Below, piece by piece: positions 34,292-44,031 of a stretch of 64,000 bases of DNA. The DNA is from Azospirillum endophyticum (GTDB lineage: Bacteria; Pseudomonadota; Alphaproteobacteria; Azospirillales; Azospirillaceae), in NCBI RefSeq assembly GCF_016595245.1, contig NZ_JAENHM010000021.1:19305-83304 (forward strand), read 5' to 3'. The position numbers were made by a program, and so were the translations under genes. The notes beneath the pieces were generated by a model that was given only the letters and a program-made list of their open reading frames with translations, had not been told where the DNA came from and made no database searches. Position 1 is the first letter of the stretch, and every line of letters begins with the position of its first letter.

Positions 34292-34990
34292 ATGGCAAGT
34301 GGTCATACCGCGACTCGGGAGAAACGCGGGCGCGAGCTGCGGGTCTGGGACCTGCCGACCCGCCTGTTTCATTGGGCGCTGGCCACCGCGGTGGCGGTCG
34401 CGATTCTATCGGCCGAGCTTGATGTGCTTGCGGTTCATATGTTGGCGGGTGAAACAGTCCTGGTTCTGGTGCTGTTTCGCTTGGCCTGGGGCATGGTGGG
34501 CAGCCAGACCGCGCGCTTCGCCGAGTTCGTCAAGGGGCCGGGTGCCATCCGCGACTATCTGAAGCGGTCACGGGCGGGCGGGGAGGCCGCCTTCACCCCG
34601 GGCCACAACCCGCTGGGCGCGCTGATGGTGGTGGCGCTGCTGCTGGTCCTGCTGGCCCAGGCCGGCAGCGGCCTGTTCACCAGCGACGACATCCTGGTCG
34701 ACGGCCCGCTGGTGCCGCTGGCCTCCGGCGCCACGGTGGCGCGGCTCGGTTCGCTGCACCGGTTGCTCGCCAACGGCATCTTCTTGCTGGTCGGGCTGCA
34801 TGTGGCGGCAGTGCTCTTCCATCTGCTGGTCAAGAAGGACGATCTGATCCGCCCGATGGTCACCGGCCGCAAGGTTCTGCCGGGGCGGCTGGCGGTGACG
34901 GAGCCGCGGCGCGCCCCGGCGGCGCTGGCGCTGGCGATCCTGGCGGCTTCGGCCGGACTGGTCTTCCTGGTGCTGCGCGCCGCTGGCTGA
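34292..34990 (+). CDS. cytochrome b561-type membrane protein
   Basis: A 232-residue di-haem cytochrome b of the b561/hydrogenase-subunit type. The first helix starts with the diagnostic RVWDLPTRLFHWALA, further His ligands lie in VHMLAGETVLV, LGSLHRLLANGIF and GLHVAAVLFHLLVKK, and PGHNPLGALMVVALL marks the third helix. Five hydrophobic segments are visible, the last at the C-terminus. Such proteins pass electrons between quinol and periplasmic c-type cytochromes, in keeping with the peroxidase and cytochrome c556 genes downstream. The ATG at 34292 follows GAGGA. Confidence 0.88.
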   Translation: MASGHTATREKRGRELRVWDLPTRLFHWALATAVAVAILSAELDVLAVHMLAGETVLVLVLFRLAWGMVGSQTARFAEFVKGPGAIRDYLKRSRAGGEAAFTPGHNPLGALMVVALLLVLLAQAGSGLFTSDDILVDGPLVPLASGATVARLGSLHRLLANGIFLLVGLHVAAVLFHLLVKKDDLIRPMVTGRKVLPGRLAVTEPRRAPAALALAILAASAGLVFLVLRAAG

Positions 34991-35195
34991 TCTTGCGCGG
35001 CATATGCCATTGGTCGCGTGCGACAATGGGTCGTCTGGAGCCGTGCGGCATCTAGTTTAGAATAACTCCAGATTGATCCGCCCAAAACGCCACGAAACCA
35101 ATGATGCCGGCCCGATTTCCGGGATCGATCGACCTTCGCCTGAAGCGATCTTCAGGGTTTGGTGGGGATGTCGGCCGGCCGGGGGACCGCCAGTC

Positions 35196-36302
35196 ATGAA
35201 CGCACGAACCGGACACCGCCTGACCACAGCGCTGAAAGGCCTGCTGGTCGCCACCGCCGCCGCCCTCGGCATCCTTGCCGCCACCGCCGGGACGGCACCG
35301 GCCGCCGATCCGCCGTCTGGCGGCGGCGATGCCCTGATGGGCCGGGCGCGCGAGCTGTTCAAGCCGCTGCCCGCGACCTTGCCGGTGGTCCGCAACAATG
35401 CGGTCACCCGCGAGAAGATCGATCTGGGCAAGATGCTGTTCTTCGATCCGCGCCTGTCGGCCAGCGGCATCTTCTCCTGCAACAGCTGCCACAATCTCGG
35501 GCTCGGCGGTGTCGACGGGCTGGAGACCTCGGTCGGCCATGGCTGGCAGAAGGGACCACGCAATGCCCCCACCGTTCTGAACGCCGTGCTGAACGTCGCC
35601 CAGTTCTGGGACGGCCGGGCGGAGGATCTGAAGGCCCAGGCCAAGGGGCCGATCCAGGCCGGGGTGGAGATGAACAGCACGCCCGACCGCGTGATGGCGG
35701 TGCTGAACAGCATTCCCGCCTATCAGGCCAAATTCGCCGATGCCTTTCCCAACGAGAAGACTCCCGTCAGCTTCGACAATGTCGCCATGGCGATCGAGGC
35801 GTTCGAGGCGACGCTGACGACCCCCGCGGCTCCCTTCGACCAGTATCTGGAAGGCAAGGCCGATGCGCTGACCGACACGCAGAAGGCCGGGCTGGAGCTT
35901 TTCATCGACAAGGGCTGCGCCGGTTGCCACAACGGCGTCAATGTCGGCGGCCATGATTACTTCCCCTTCGGCGTCGTGGCCAAGCCGGGGGCGGAGATCC
36001 TGCCGCCAAGCGACAAGGGCCGCTTCGCCGTCACCAAGACCGCCGACGACGAATATGTCTTCCGTGCTCCCACCCTGCGCAACGTCGCGCTGACCGCCCC
36101 CTATTTCCATTCCGGCAAGGTGTGGGACCTGCGCCAGGCGGTTGCGGTGATGGGGTCGAGCCAGCTCGGCGCCACCCTGTCCGACCAGGAGATCGACAAG
36201 ATCACCGCCTTCCTGACGGCGCTGACCGGCCAGCAGCCGCGCGTCGATTACCCGTTGCTGCCGGCCAGCACGCCGGCCACGCCGCAGCCCGTCTTCAAGT
36301 AA
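35196..36302 (+). CDS. di-haem cytochrome c peroxidase (CcpA/MauG family)
   Basis: A 368-residue periplasmic protein with a signal peptide (about residues 1-38) and two c-type haem motifs, CNSCH and CAGCH, the first in the low-potential and the second in the high-potential domain. KIDLGKMLFFDPRLSASG is a strong family signature and APYFHSGKVWDLRQAV is the typical C-terminal part. It reduces hydrogen peroxide with electrons from small cytochromes. The ATG at 35196 gives a clean signal peptide. A terminator follows directly. Its likely redox partners are encoded on both sides. Confidence 0.93.
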   Translation: MNARTGHRLTTALKGLLVATAAALGILAATAGTAPAADPPSGGGDALMGRARELFKPLPATLPVVRNNAVTREKIDLGKMLFFDPRLSASGIFSCNSCHNLGLGGVDGLETSVGHGWQKGPRNAPTVLNAVLNVAQFWDGRAEDLKAQAKGPIQAGVEMNSTPDRVMAVLNSIPAYQAKFADAFPNEKTPVSFDNVAMAIEAFEATLTTPAAPFDQYLEGKADALTDTQKAGLELFIDKGCAGCHNGVNVGGHDYFPFGVVAKPGAEILPPSDKGRFAVTKTADDEYVFRAPTLRNVALTAPYFHSGKVWDLRQAVAVMGSSQLGATLSDQEIDKITAFLTALTGQQPRVDYPLLPASTPATPQPVFK

Positions 36303-36317
36303 GGGATGGGCGAGGAA

Positions 36318-36353
36318 AAAAGCCCTTCCCCACCGCCGTGGGGAAGGGCTTTT
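36318..36353. terminator. bidirectional terminator between peroxidase and cytochrome c556 genes
   Basis: AAAAGCCCTTCCCCAC and GTGGGGAAGGGCTTTT, an exact 16 bp stem with a CGCC loop. A-run on one side and T-run on the other suit both convergent genes. Confidence 0.9.
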
Positions 36354-36369
36354 CCCTCAGACCGCCTGC

Positions 36370-36798
36370 TTATTCCGAGCGGTAGCGTTGGTGGCAGGCC
36401 TTGCAGCTGTCGGCCATGGTGCCGAACGCCTTGCCCGTGGCGGCCTTGTCGCCGGAAGCGGCGGCGACCTTCAGCGCCTTGGTCGAGGTCTGCAGATCCT
36501 GCGCCTTTGCGGTGAAATCCGGGAAATTGGCCCAGATCAATTCCTTGGCCGCCGTTTTGCCCTTGTCGGAACCCGGTGGGAACAGGGTGGGGATCTTGCC
36601 GGCGAAGGCATCGATGCGATCGGTGACCGGACCGATGGCGGCAAGGTCTCCCTTGCCGACCGCATCCTTGATCTCGCCCATCGCCTTCTTGAAGTCGTCG
36701 AACCCGGCCTTGCGGGTCTGGATCACATCCTGGGCCAGAGCAGCGCCGCCGGTCAGAATCAGCGCGGCCGACACCGCAAGCACGATACGGGAAAACAC
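36370..36798 (-). CDS. class II cytochrome c (c556/c' type)
   Basis: A 142-residue periplasmic cytochrome: signal peptide about residues 1-22 (ending GGAALAQ), a four-helix bundle, and the C-terminal haem site CKACH in the family position. Translation starts at a GTG (36798) with AGGAATAGGAAC upstream. Cytochromes of this class carry electrons or bind NO. It ends convergently with the di-haem peroxidase and may supply it with electrons. Confidence 0.9.
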   Translation of the reverse strand: MFSRIVLAVSAALILTGGAALAQDVIQTRKAGFDDFKKAMGEIKDAVGKGDLAAIGPVTDRIDAFAGKIPTLFPPGSDKGKTAAKELIWANFPDFTAKAQDLQTSTKALKVAAASGDKAATGKAFGTMADSCKACHQRYRSE

Positions 36799-38439
<1,641 letters not shown>

Positions 38440-38463
38440 TGTCAGCCGCGGGAGCCGAATGAG

Positions 38464-38498
38464 AAAAGGGCCGGCGCCGCAAGGACGCCGGCCCTTTT
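38464..38498 (+). terminator. Rho-independent terminator after aspartate aminotransferase
   Basis: AAAAGGGCCGGCG pairs with CGCCGGCCCTTTT across a 9 nt loop. The A-run on the left also makes it usable for the convergent reductase gene ending at 38510. Confidence 0.9.
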
Positions 38499-38509
38499 CC
38501 TTTGGGGCG

Positions 38510-39058
38510 TTACTTCGCCGCGCTCAGCCTGTCGATGGCGCTCAGTGCGAATTTCAGCACCGCTTCGTCGGCCAGTTTGCCGTCCTTGATCTTCTCGCCG
38601 ACGCTGCCGACGACGACCTGCGGGCCGGCCAACAGCTTGGCGGGCAGCGCCAGCAGCGTATCGTTCACCTGCTGATGCGCCCGCACGCCGCCGGTGAAGG
38701 CGGGCGAGTTGGAGATGACCAGCACCGGCTTGCTGATCAGCGCCGATTTGCCGTAGGGGCGCGACGCCCAGTCGAGCGCGTTCTTCAGCACGCCCGGCAT
38801 GCCGTAATTATACTCCGGCGTCACGATGACCACGCCGTCGGCCTCCGCGATAGCCTGACGGAAGGCGTGAACCTCCGCCGGGGCGTCGGGCGTGTCGATG
38901 TCCTGGTCGTAGAGCGGCAGGCGCAGATCGCGGATGTCCATGCTGACGCCAGCCGGCAGGCCGTCCTGCAGTCCGCGCAGAATGGCCAGCGAGTTGGAGT
39001 TGCTGCGCAGGCTGCCGGGCAGGCCCAGCAGTTTGGTGCGCACCGTTGCATCGGTCAT
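38510..39058 (-). CDS. NADPH-dependent FMN reductase family protein
   Basis: A 182-residue flavodoxin-fold reductase. The phosphate loop GLPGSLRSNSNSLAILR binds FMN and TPEYNYGMPGVLKNALDW is the second family signature. Such enzymes reduce quinones, azo dyes or chromate in vitro and protect against oxidative stress; the natural substrate here is not known. The start at 39058 gives the family N-terminus; 48 further in-frame codons upstream are rejected. Confidence 0.92.
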   Translation of the reverse strand: MTDATVRTKLLGLPGSLRSNSNSLAILRGLQDGLPAGVSMDIRDLRLPLYDQDIDTPDAPAEVHAFRQAIAEADGVVIVTPEYNYGMPGVLKNALDWASRPYGKSALISKPVLVISNSPAFTGGVRAHQQVNDTLLALPAKLLAGPQVVVGSVGEKIKDGKLADEAVLKFALSAIDRLSAAK

Positions 39059-39331
39059 GAAGCGGGAACCTTTTCTCTGTTCGTCGACGAGTGATTTTAT
39101 GGGCGACTGCCCCTCCGGGTCCAGGTGCCGCTTTCCAACAGGCCATGGTCGATTTGCCGTCGGGGCAGAACCGGCGGGAGTGCGCGATCCGCCTGTGACC
39201 ATCTTGGGTTTTGACTGTTGATGGAGACGAAGACTACCTAATTAGAGGGAACACAAAGGGTGACACGCCTGACCGGGCGTGACCATCGGGTTTCACCTTC
39301 GGTTCGGGCGGACCGGAAAACGGGAGGCGAC

Positions 39332-39529
39332 ATGGCGACGCGGCGACTGGATCGGGACGACCACGTCCGTAAACATCTGGCGCTGATGCTGCAGGAATGG
39401 CAGGAACTGACCGGCCGCGACATGGCGACCGCCACTGCCGACCAGCGGCTTCAGAGCTGCACCACCCTGCTGATCGACCTGCTGGGTGAGGCGGAACGGG
39501 CGGACGAAGCCGCCATGGTCGAAGTCTGA
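39332..39529 (+). CDS. small hypothetical protein
   Basis: A 65-residue charged helical protein (HVRKHLALMLQEWQELTGRD then RLQSCTTLLIDLLGEAERAD), with GGGAGG 4 nt before the ATG at 39332, so translation is likely. No signal peptide or known domain. It is divergent from the FMN reductase gene and stands at the left border of an accessory region. Confidence 0.65.
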   Translation: MATRRLDRDDHVRKHLALMLQEWQELTGRDMATATADQRLQSCTTLLIDLLGEAERADEAAMVEV

Positions 39530-39579
39530 CGTCGGGGGCGGCCCCTGCGTGGGAGCCGCTCCGCCGCTTGAGCGACTGT

Positions 39580-39743
39580 CTCATACCGATGCTGGAAGGT
39601 TCCGACCCTTGGTCGGCACTTTCCAGCCGCTCGAATGCAGGGCAGCCGCAGGTCTGCGGGCCCTGGCTTCGCGGGCATGCGCCTGCACGGCCGCCGTTGC
39701 GACCGTATCAGAGCCGAAAAGTTCCAACTTTTCGGCTCTGATA
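39580..39743. repeat. divergent member of the structured interspersed repeat
   Basis: Shares the design of the 130 bp repeats at 24481 and 56455: it starts CTCATAC, has an imperfect hairpin (GCTGGAA... TTCCAGC at 39591-39627), a GC-rich centre with CAGGGC/CCCTG pairing, and a last hairpin built on CGAAAAGTT/AACTTTTCG. That final hairpin is a perfect 18 bp stem with a CC loop (39706-39743). Sequence identity to the other copies is low outside the ends. It may also terminate transcription. Confidence 0.55.
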
Positions 39744-39888
39744 TTATTGGGGTCAGAGGTGGTCACTGCACCACCAAACCTATTGACCTAGAGAATTCAG
39801 CAGAAACTGATTCTATTCGTAGTAATCGCCTCTTTTCACACTGAAGGCACAGGCGCGTTTTACGCAGGACGCGTGGTGCGTTTCATGG

Positions 39889-39909
39889 AGCCACGTCCCT
39901 GACGTGGCT
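39889..39909 (+). promoter_or_regulatory. leader hairpin before the small ORF at 39930
   Basis: AGCCACGTC-CCT-GACGTGGCT, a perfect 9 bp stem ending 6 nt before an AAAGGAGG ribosome site. It may control initiation or protect the mRNA. Confidence 0.45.
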
Positions 39910-39929
39910 GTGGTGAAAGGAGGATTGAT

Positions 39930-40085
39930 ATGATTACGTTGAAACGGCCGAAGGTCGTGCGCCGCACATGCGTATCATCAGGCTCGATCATCGGGCTCGG
40001 TTCGGGCCCCGCGAGAGTGCCTGTTCTCAACGGCGCTCAATGCCGAGGCAGTTGGAGTTCACTTTTACGTAAGTCGTCTCGTTAA
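39930..40085 (+). CDS. candidate 51-residue small protein with strong ribosome site
   Basis: A short frame of 51 codons starting ATG ATT ACG, preceded by AAAGGAGG at a 6 nt distance, the best Shine-Dalgarno in its neighbourhood, and by a perfect leader hairpin. The peptide starts MITLKRPKVVRRTC, is strongly basic with two Cys, and holds a SGSIIGLGSGP segment. No family is recognised. It could be a leader peptide, a small toxin or peptide precursor, or a fortuitous frame in decayed DNA. No maturation or export genes are adjacent. Confidence 0.4.
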   Translation: MITLKRPKVVRRTCVSSGSIIGLGSGPARVPVLNGAQCRGSWSSLLRKSSR

Positions 40086-40099
40086 CTGAGCGGTCACCG

Positions 40100-40129
40100 C
40101 TGCCCTTCCACACACTGCCCTTCCACACA
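40100..40129. repeat. tandem 15 bp duplication
   Basis: CTGCCCTTCCACACA occurs twice in immediate succession, followed by CTGTGAG. No coding role is apparent. Confidence 0.7.
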
Positions 40130-40286
40130 CTGTGAGTCTCTCGCGACTCGGCGTCCGTTAAGTTTAGCGAACGGCGTTCGCTGAAGTGCGGATGTGGACG
40201 TTGAGTCGAGGCAAAATTCACGGCGATTGTTGTATGGTATCAGGTCCCTGCCGGTTGGGTGGAGGGTTGGGTTGCGCCTCATCTGA

Positions 40287-40535
40287 TTAGTGCGATAGCG
40301 GAACCGGCTCCATGAAATACATCAGGCCTGAATTAATAGAATGCGCCCCGGTCAGCTTTGCGATCAGTCGCGCCTGCTCGCTATCGAGCGGATAACAACC
40401 AACTGCTTCTGTATCATCCGGCGGAACATGGGCAATTTCTGCGGCCATAGGGAACCGTTCTGCCGGGATCGTCACGGCGACGCTCAGCAACTCGGTCTTG
40501 CTGTCATAGCCAACAAGCTGATGCTTCATGCGCAT
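40287..40535 (-). CDS. probable immunity protein for the E3-type RNase (DUF7683-like)
   Basis: An 82-residue acidic protein reading MRMKHQLVGYDSKTELLSVA, then a middle IAHVPPDD and EAVGCYPLDSEQARLIAKL, and ending FMEPVPL. The pattern resembles DUF7683 proteins, which I recall being encoded beside colicin-like toxins. It starts one base after the stop of the toxin-domain gene (TGA C ATG) with GGAG 8 nt upstream, so it is translationally coupled to it. That arrangement and its acidic nature, against a basic RNase, fit an immunity protein. A start at the second ATG (40529) is also possible. Family naming is from memory and less certain than the context. Confidence 0.65.
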   Translation of the reverse strand: MRMKHQLVGYDSKTELLSVAVTIPAERFPMAAEIAHVPPDDTEAVGCYPLDSEQARLIAKLTGAHSINSGLMYFMEPVPLSH

Positions 40536-40536
40536 G

Positions 40537-40821
40537 TCACGGCTCCACCCTTCGATTCGGCTTTGCAGGGCCGGTTTGCCGACCTGTCTGCGGATCGAAC
40601 TCCCCCAAATGATGACCCTGACTATCGTACAGCTCAACAACCCCATGTTGATAGTCCCATTCGTAGATCGTTCCGTGCCGGTCCTTCCAGCGCATCCGCA
40701 ATCCTCCACCGGACCGCGGCGTCTTCGGCACAGATCGTCTCGCTATGGGAAACCCAGGCAGTTCTAGGAGGAACAACGTGGGGCATCGCTGATAGGTTCC
40801 CGGGCACTTGTATCGCCCCAT
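40537..40821 (-). CDS. orphan colicin E3-type cytotoxic ribonuclease domain
   Basis: A 94-residue frame whose last 52 residues (from Met43) match the colicin E3 cytotoxic domain: RWKDRHGTIYEWDYQHGVVE then LGEFDPQTG. The catalytic residues known for colicin E3 (Asp510, His513, Glu517, Arg545) have counterparts in Asp56, His59, Glu63 and Arg90 with the same D-x2-H-x3-E spacing. Colicin E3 cuts 16S rRNA near the decoding site. VPKTPRSGGG before it looks like the basic linker of a larger toxin, but no delivery, receptor or Rhs/CdiA part is present: an in-frame stop lies at 40843-40845. Probably the tip of a displaced polymorphic toxin. Confidence 0.7.
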   Translation of the reverse strand: MGRYKCPGTYQRCPTLFLLELPGFPIARRSVPKTPRSGGGLRMRWKDRHGTIYEWDYQHGVVELYDSQGHHLGEFDPQTGRQTGPAKPNRRVEP

Positions 40822-41403
40822 TCGCGAAATAGAGAGCCATTGTCACACGATTACGCGACTCGTACCGGAATAGCGCAATCAATAGGGCCTGGAGAAGCTA
40901 TGTTCACCTGTCGAGGCTCAACTTGTGACTTTCAGCCAGCCTCCTGGGCTGCCTCTTCCGTGATAGGCACCGGGTGGAATGGACTCGACTTGGGCCGTCT
41001 CTAAGAACGCTGGACGGGCTGCTGTCTGACCGGAAAGCCCTGCAGTCCACGCCGATGCCCGTTCGGGACGCCCTGACGGACATCTCGACCGCATGATCCG
41101 GCTTACCCTGTCGAGAACCCGCTCGAACAGTCTGGCCCGGCTCATACGGCTTCGGCTGCCGATTGCGCCAACCACGCGGCGTAATGTTGGCAAGCCGAGC
41201 AATCGCCGTCGGCCGGCAATAGACGAACCGATCATGCAGGATAGGCGGCAAGGTCAAAGGCCGTGTCGCCGGTCTACCAATTCTCACGACCTCGATCTCA
41301 CGCTTCCGTTCGCGCCATGTCTCATACCCGGCGTGCAATTGTTATCCAATGACGGCGGCGGAGAGGGTGTTACCCGCCATCCCCGCCGCAGATCTCAGCT
41401 AAG
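40822..41403. other. region without a supported gene, possibly decayed
   Basis: About 580 nt with overlapping open frames on both strands, none with a convincing start, domain or codon pattern. A 144-residue leftward frame (40904-41338) is Arg-rich and resembles no family I know. The region may be remains of the toxin's missing N-terminal part or of a mobile element; neither can be shown by eye. Confidence 0.4.
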
Positions 41404-42165
41404 TCATTGGGGTGCCATGCGGATGGCGCCGTCCAGGCGGATGACGTCGCCGTTCAGCATCTCGTTCTCCACGATGTGCTGGACGAGGCGGGCATATTCC
41501 TCCGGCTTGCCGAAGCGCTTGGGGAAGGGGACGGTCGCGGCCAAGCTGTCCTGCACGTCCTGCGGCATGTTCAGCAGCATCGGCGTGCCGATCAGGCCGG
41601 GAGCCACCGTCATCACGCGGATGCCGTGGCGGGCGAGGTCGCGGGCGGCGCAGATGGTCAGGGCAACGATGCCGCCCTTCGACGCGGCATAGGCGGCCTG
41701 CCCGATCTGTCCCTCATAGGCGGCGACCGAGGCGGTGTTGACGATCACGCCGCGCTCTCCGCTCTCCAGCGGATCCAGTTTCGCCATGTCGGCGGCGGCC
41801 AGCCGCAGGATGTTGAAGCTGCCGATCAGGTTGATCTCGATCACCGACCGGAAATTCTCCAGCGGCATCGGACCGTCGCGGCCGACGATGCGCTGGGCCG
41901 GGGCGATGCCGGCGCAGTTCACCGCGATGCGGGCCGGCCCATGGGCGGATTGCGCCTGATCGATCGCCCGCTCGGCCGAAGGGCCGTCGGTGACGTCGCA
42001 GACCAAGCCCAGCCCGCCGATCTCGTGCGCGGTCTTCAGCACCGCGTCCTCGTTGACGTCCAGCACGGTCACCTTGGCGCCGAGCCCGGCCAGATGACGC
42101 GCCGTCGCCGCTCCCATGCCCGAGGCGCCGCCGGTGACGATTGCGGACAGACCCTGAATGTTCAT
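41404..42165 (-). CDS. short-chain dehydrogenase (HSD10/3-hydroxyacyl-CoA dehydrogenase type 2-like)
   Basis: A 253-residue SDR enzyme: cofactor motif TGGASGMGAA, acidic NAD-selecting Asp in VLDVNED, NCAGIAPA, the catalytic Ser in NTASVAAYEG and Tyr/Lys in YAASKGG. The insertion with RIVGRDGPMPLENF and the C-terminal FPKRFGKPEEYARLV are typical of the type 2 3-hydroxyacyl-CoA dehydrogenases that act in beta-oxidation and isoleucine breakdown. AAGGAGGAG lies just before the ATG at 42165. Single gene with no acyl-CoA neighbours. Confidence 0.92.
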   Translation of the reverse strand: MNIQGLSAIVTGGASGMGAATARHLAGLGAKVTVLDVNEDAVLKTAHEIGGLGLVCDVTDGPSAERAIDQAQSAHGPARIAVNCAGIAPAQRIVGRDGPMPLENFRSVIEINLIGSFNILRLAAADMAKLDPLESGERGVIVNTASVAAYEGQIGQAAYAASKGGIVALTICAARDLARHGIRVMTVAPGLIGTPMLLNMPQDVQDSLAATVPFPKRFGKPEEYARLVQHIVENEMLNGDVIRLDGAIRMAPQ

Positions 42166-42291
42166 GGCATCTCCTCCTTAATTGCGACCGGTCCGCGCAT
42201 GGCGCCGGCCTTGTGTCCAACAGGATGCGATCGCACTTGTTGTCTATCGGATGGCCGGCGCACCATACCACACCGTATGGAACGAGACATC

Positions 42292-42807
42292 ATGCTGACG
42301 AAGAGGCCGTCTGCCAGTTCCGAAAGGGCCATTCCCAAAGAGGTTCGAGCGTCCATGACCGCATCGTCCGTCTCCGCCTCCCTTGGTACAGGCACCGCGC
42401 TGACGGTTCCCGATCCTGTTCGGGTCGAGCGCGACGAAAGGCTGGTCCGCCGCCGTTTCTGGCAGAAGCTGCGCGCCAACCTGCACCGCGTCCCCTTCCT
42501 GGAAGAGGTTCTGGCTGCCTATTTCTGCGCCACCGATCCGGCGACGCCCTACCGGGCGAAGGCGATCCTGTTGGGCGCACTTGCCTATTTCGTCATGCCG
42601 GTGGATGCGGTGCCGGACTGGCTTCTGATCGCCGGTTTCACCGATGACGCCGCGGTGCTGGCCGCGGCGGTGCAGACGGTGCGCACCAACCTGACGCCGG
42701 CCCATTGGCTGCGGGCGAAAAACGCCCTGCGTGTCGAAACGGGCGATGTCGAAACGGCTGTCGGGGATATGGAGGAGACCGTCCGGAGTCCTTCGGGTGC
42801 TCACTGA
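42292..42807 (+). CDS. YkvA/DUF1232 family membrane protein
   Basis: A 171-residue protein. An N-terminal basic, Ser-rich part of about 55 residues precedes the DUF1232 motif, here YRAKAILLGALAYFVMPVDA followed by VPDWLLIAGFTDDAAVL, which has one or two hydrophobic segments. The family is widespread and of unknown function. The ATG at 42292 has GGAACGAGA upstream; ATGs at 42277 and 42355 are alternatives. Divergent from the SDR gene. Confidence 0.8.
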   Translation: MLTKRPSASSERAIPKEVRASMTASSVSASLGTGTALTVPDPVRVERDERLVRRRFWQKLRANLHRVPFLEEVLAAYFCATDPATPYRAKAILLGALAYFVMPVDAVPDWLLIAGFTDDAAVLAAAVQTVRTNLTPAHWLRAKNALRVETGDVETAVGDMEETVRSPSGAH

Positions 42808-42932
42808 GGCGCCTGAAGGGGTCCAAGCTTTCGGTTCCGCGTGATCGGGGCAAGGGATGCCGTTTGAAACGGTCACATCCCAGGCAGGTTTTCCGAACTC
42901 CGCCCACAGATGGGCGGGCTCGGAAAACCTGC

Positions 42933-43874
42933 TTAGGCGCGTTGTGCCTGCGCTTTGCGACCGTCCGCTACGTCGCGGTGCATGGTGTAGAGGGCGGAGC
43001 CGGCGATCACCAGGGCCCCCACCCAACCCCACAGGTCCATGGTCTGGCCGAAGGCGATCCAGGCGACGAAGGCGGTGAAGGGGAGGCGGGCATAGTCGTA
43101 GGGCATCATCGCCGAGGATTCGGCAAGCGACAGCGCCTTCGTCATCGCCAATTGCCCCAGCGTCAGCAAACCGCCCAGAAGCGCCAGTCCGCCCAGCACG
43201 CTCCAGCTCGGCCATGTCCAGACGAACAGCGCCGGCACCAGCGCCATCGGGGTGACCAGGAGGCCCAGGAAGGTGACGATCACCGCCGTACCGTCCTTGC
43301 GGCTGAGCAGCCGCATCTGCAGGATGGTGCCGGCGGCGGCGATGCAATGGGCGAACAGCGCCAGGAAGGCCAGATCGAGCGGCGCCGCACCCGGCCGCAG
43401 GACGATCATCACCCCGGCGAAGCCGGCACAGACCGCCGCCCAACGCCGTGGCCGCACCTTTTCACCCAGGATCAGTGCCGCTCCCGCCGCGACGAACAGC
43501 GGTATGGCGAAGCTGACCGCGGTCGCCGTCGGCAGCGGAATATGGGCGATCGAATAGAACCATGCCGTCATGGCGCAGAGCGTGGTCAGCGCCCGCGTCA
43601 GGTAGGGACCCAGGCGCCGTTCCGTCAGTACAGCCCGGCAGGCGGGCGCCCCGGCCGTCAGCGCCCAGGGCAGCATCCACAACAGGCTGAACAGATTGCG
43701 GAAGAATACGACCTCCAGCGGGTCCATCACCGTCGAGGCCCAGCGCACCGCCGAGTTGCCGATCCCGAACAGCAAGGCCGATAGAAGCATGAAGCCGGCG
43801 CCGAGCAGAAGCCGGTTGGTGGGTGCCTGTAAGCGGGAGCCGGTGTCCATGGCGGAGGAGGCGGAGACGGTCAT
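42933..43874 (-). CDS. DMT superfamily (EamA) transporter
   Basis: A 313-residue permease with ten predicted helices in two EamA repeats, starting LLGAGFMLLSALLFGIGNSA and, for the second half, LDLAFLALFAHCIAAAGTIL. YDYARLPFTAFVAWIAFGQT is the usual motif near the end. The family exports or imports metabolites such as amino acids, purines or S-adenosylmethionine; the substrate is unknown. The ATG at 43874 is the likely start; the frame is open to 44009 but without membrane-protein character. Two inverted repeats lie about 160-200 nt upstream. Confidence 0.85.
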   Translation of the reverse strand: MTVSASSAMDTGSRLQAPTNRLLLGAGFMLLSALLFGIGNSAVRWASTVMDPLEVVFFRNLFSLLWMLPWALTAGAPACRAVLTERRLGPYLTRALTTLCAMTAWFYSIAHIPLPTATAVSFAIPLFVAAGAALILGEKVRPRRWAAVCAGFAGVMIVLRPGAAPLDLAFLALFAHCIAAAGTILQMRLLSRKDGTAVIVTFLGLLVTPMALVPALFVWTWPSWSVLGGLALLGGLLTLGQLAMTKALSLAESSAMMPYDYARLPFTAFVAWIAFGQTMDLWGWVGALVIAGSALYTMHRDVADGRKAQAQRA

Positions 43875-44031
43875 GATCAATCGTCCCTGGCAAGCCGTTG
43901 GCGGATGGTCCTGGTTCAACCCGCTGTCGGTCGCCTCAGCGCGAACGATGGGCCGCCCGAAGCACCGGCTGCCGGTGCAGAAGCAGCGATCCTCCGGAGA
44001 AAACCACAACGGCGCAAGTAAAATACGGCGG

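Noticed and set aside
40100..40129. Tandem 15 bp duplication as a possible CRISPR or iteron
   Set aside because: Only two adjacent units, no spacers and no similarity to the RepA iterons.
40904..41338. 144-residue leftward open frame suspected as a transposase or toxin fragment
   Set aside because: No motif, catalytic residues or start signal could be recognised; another frame overlaps it with equal length. Left as unassigned.
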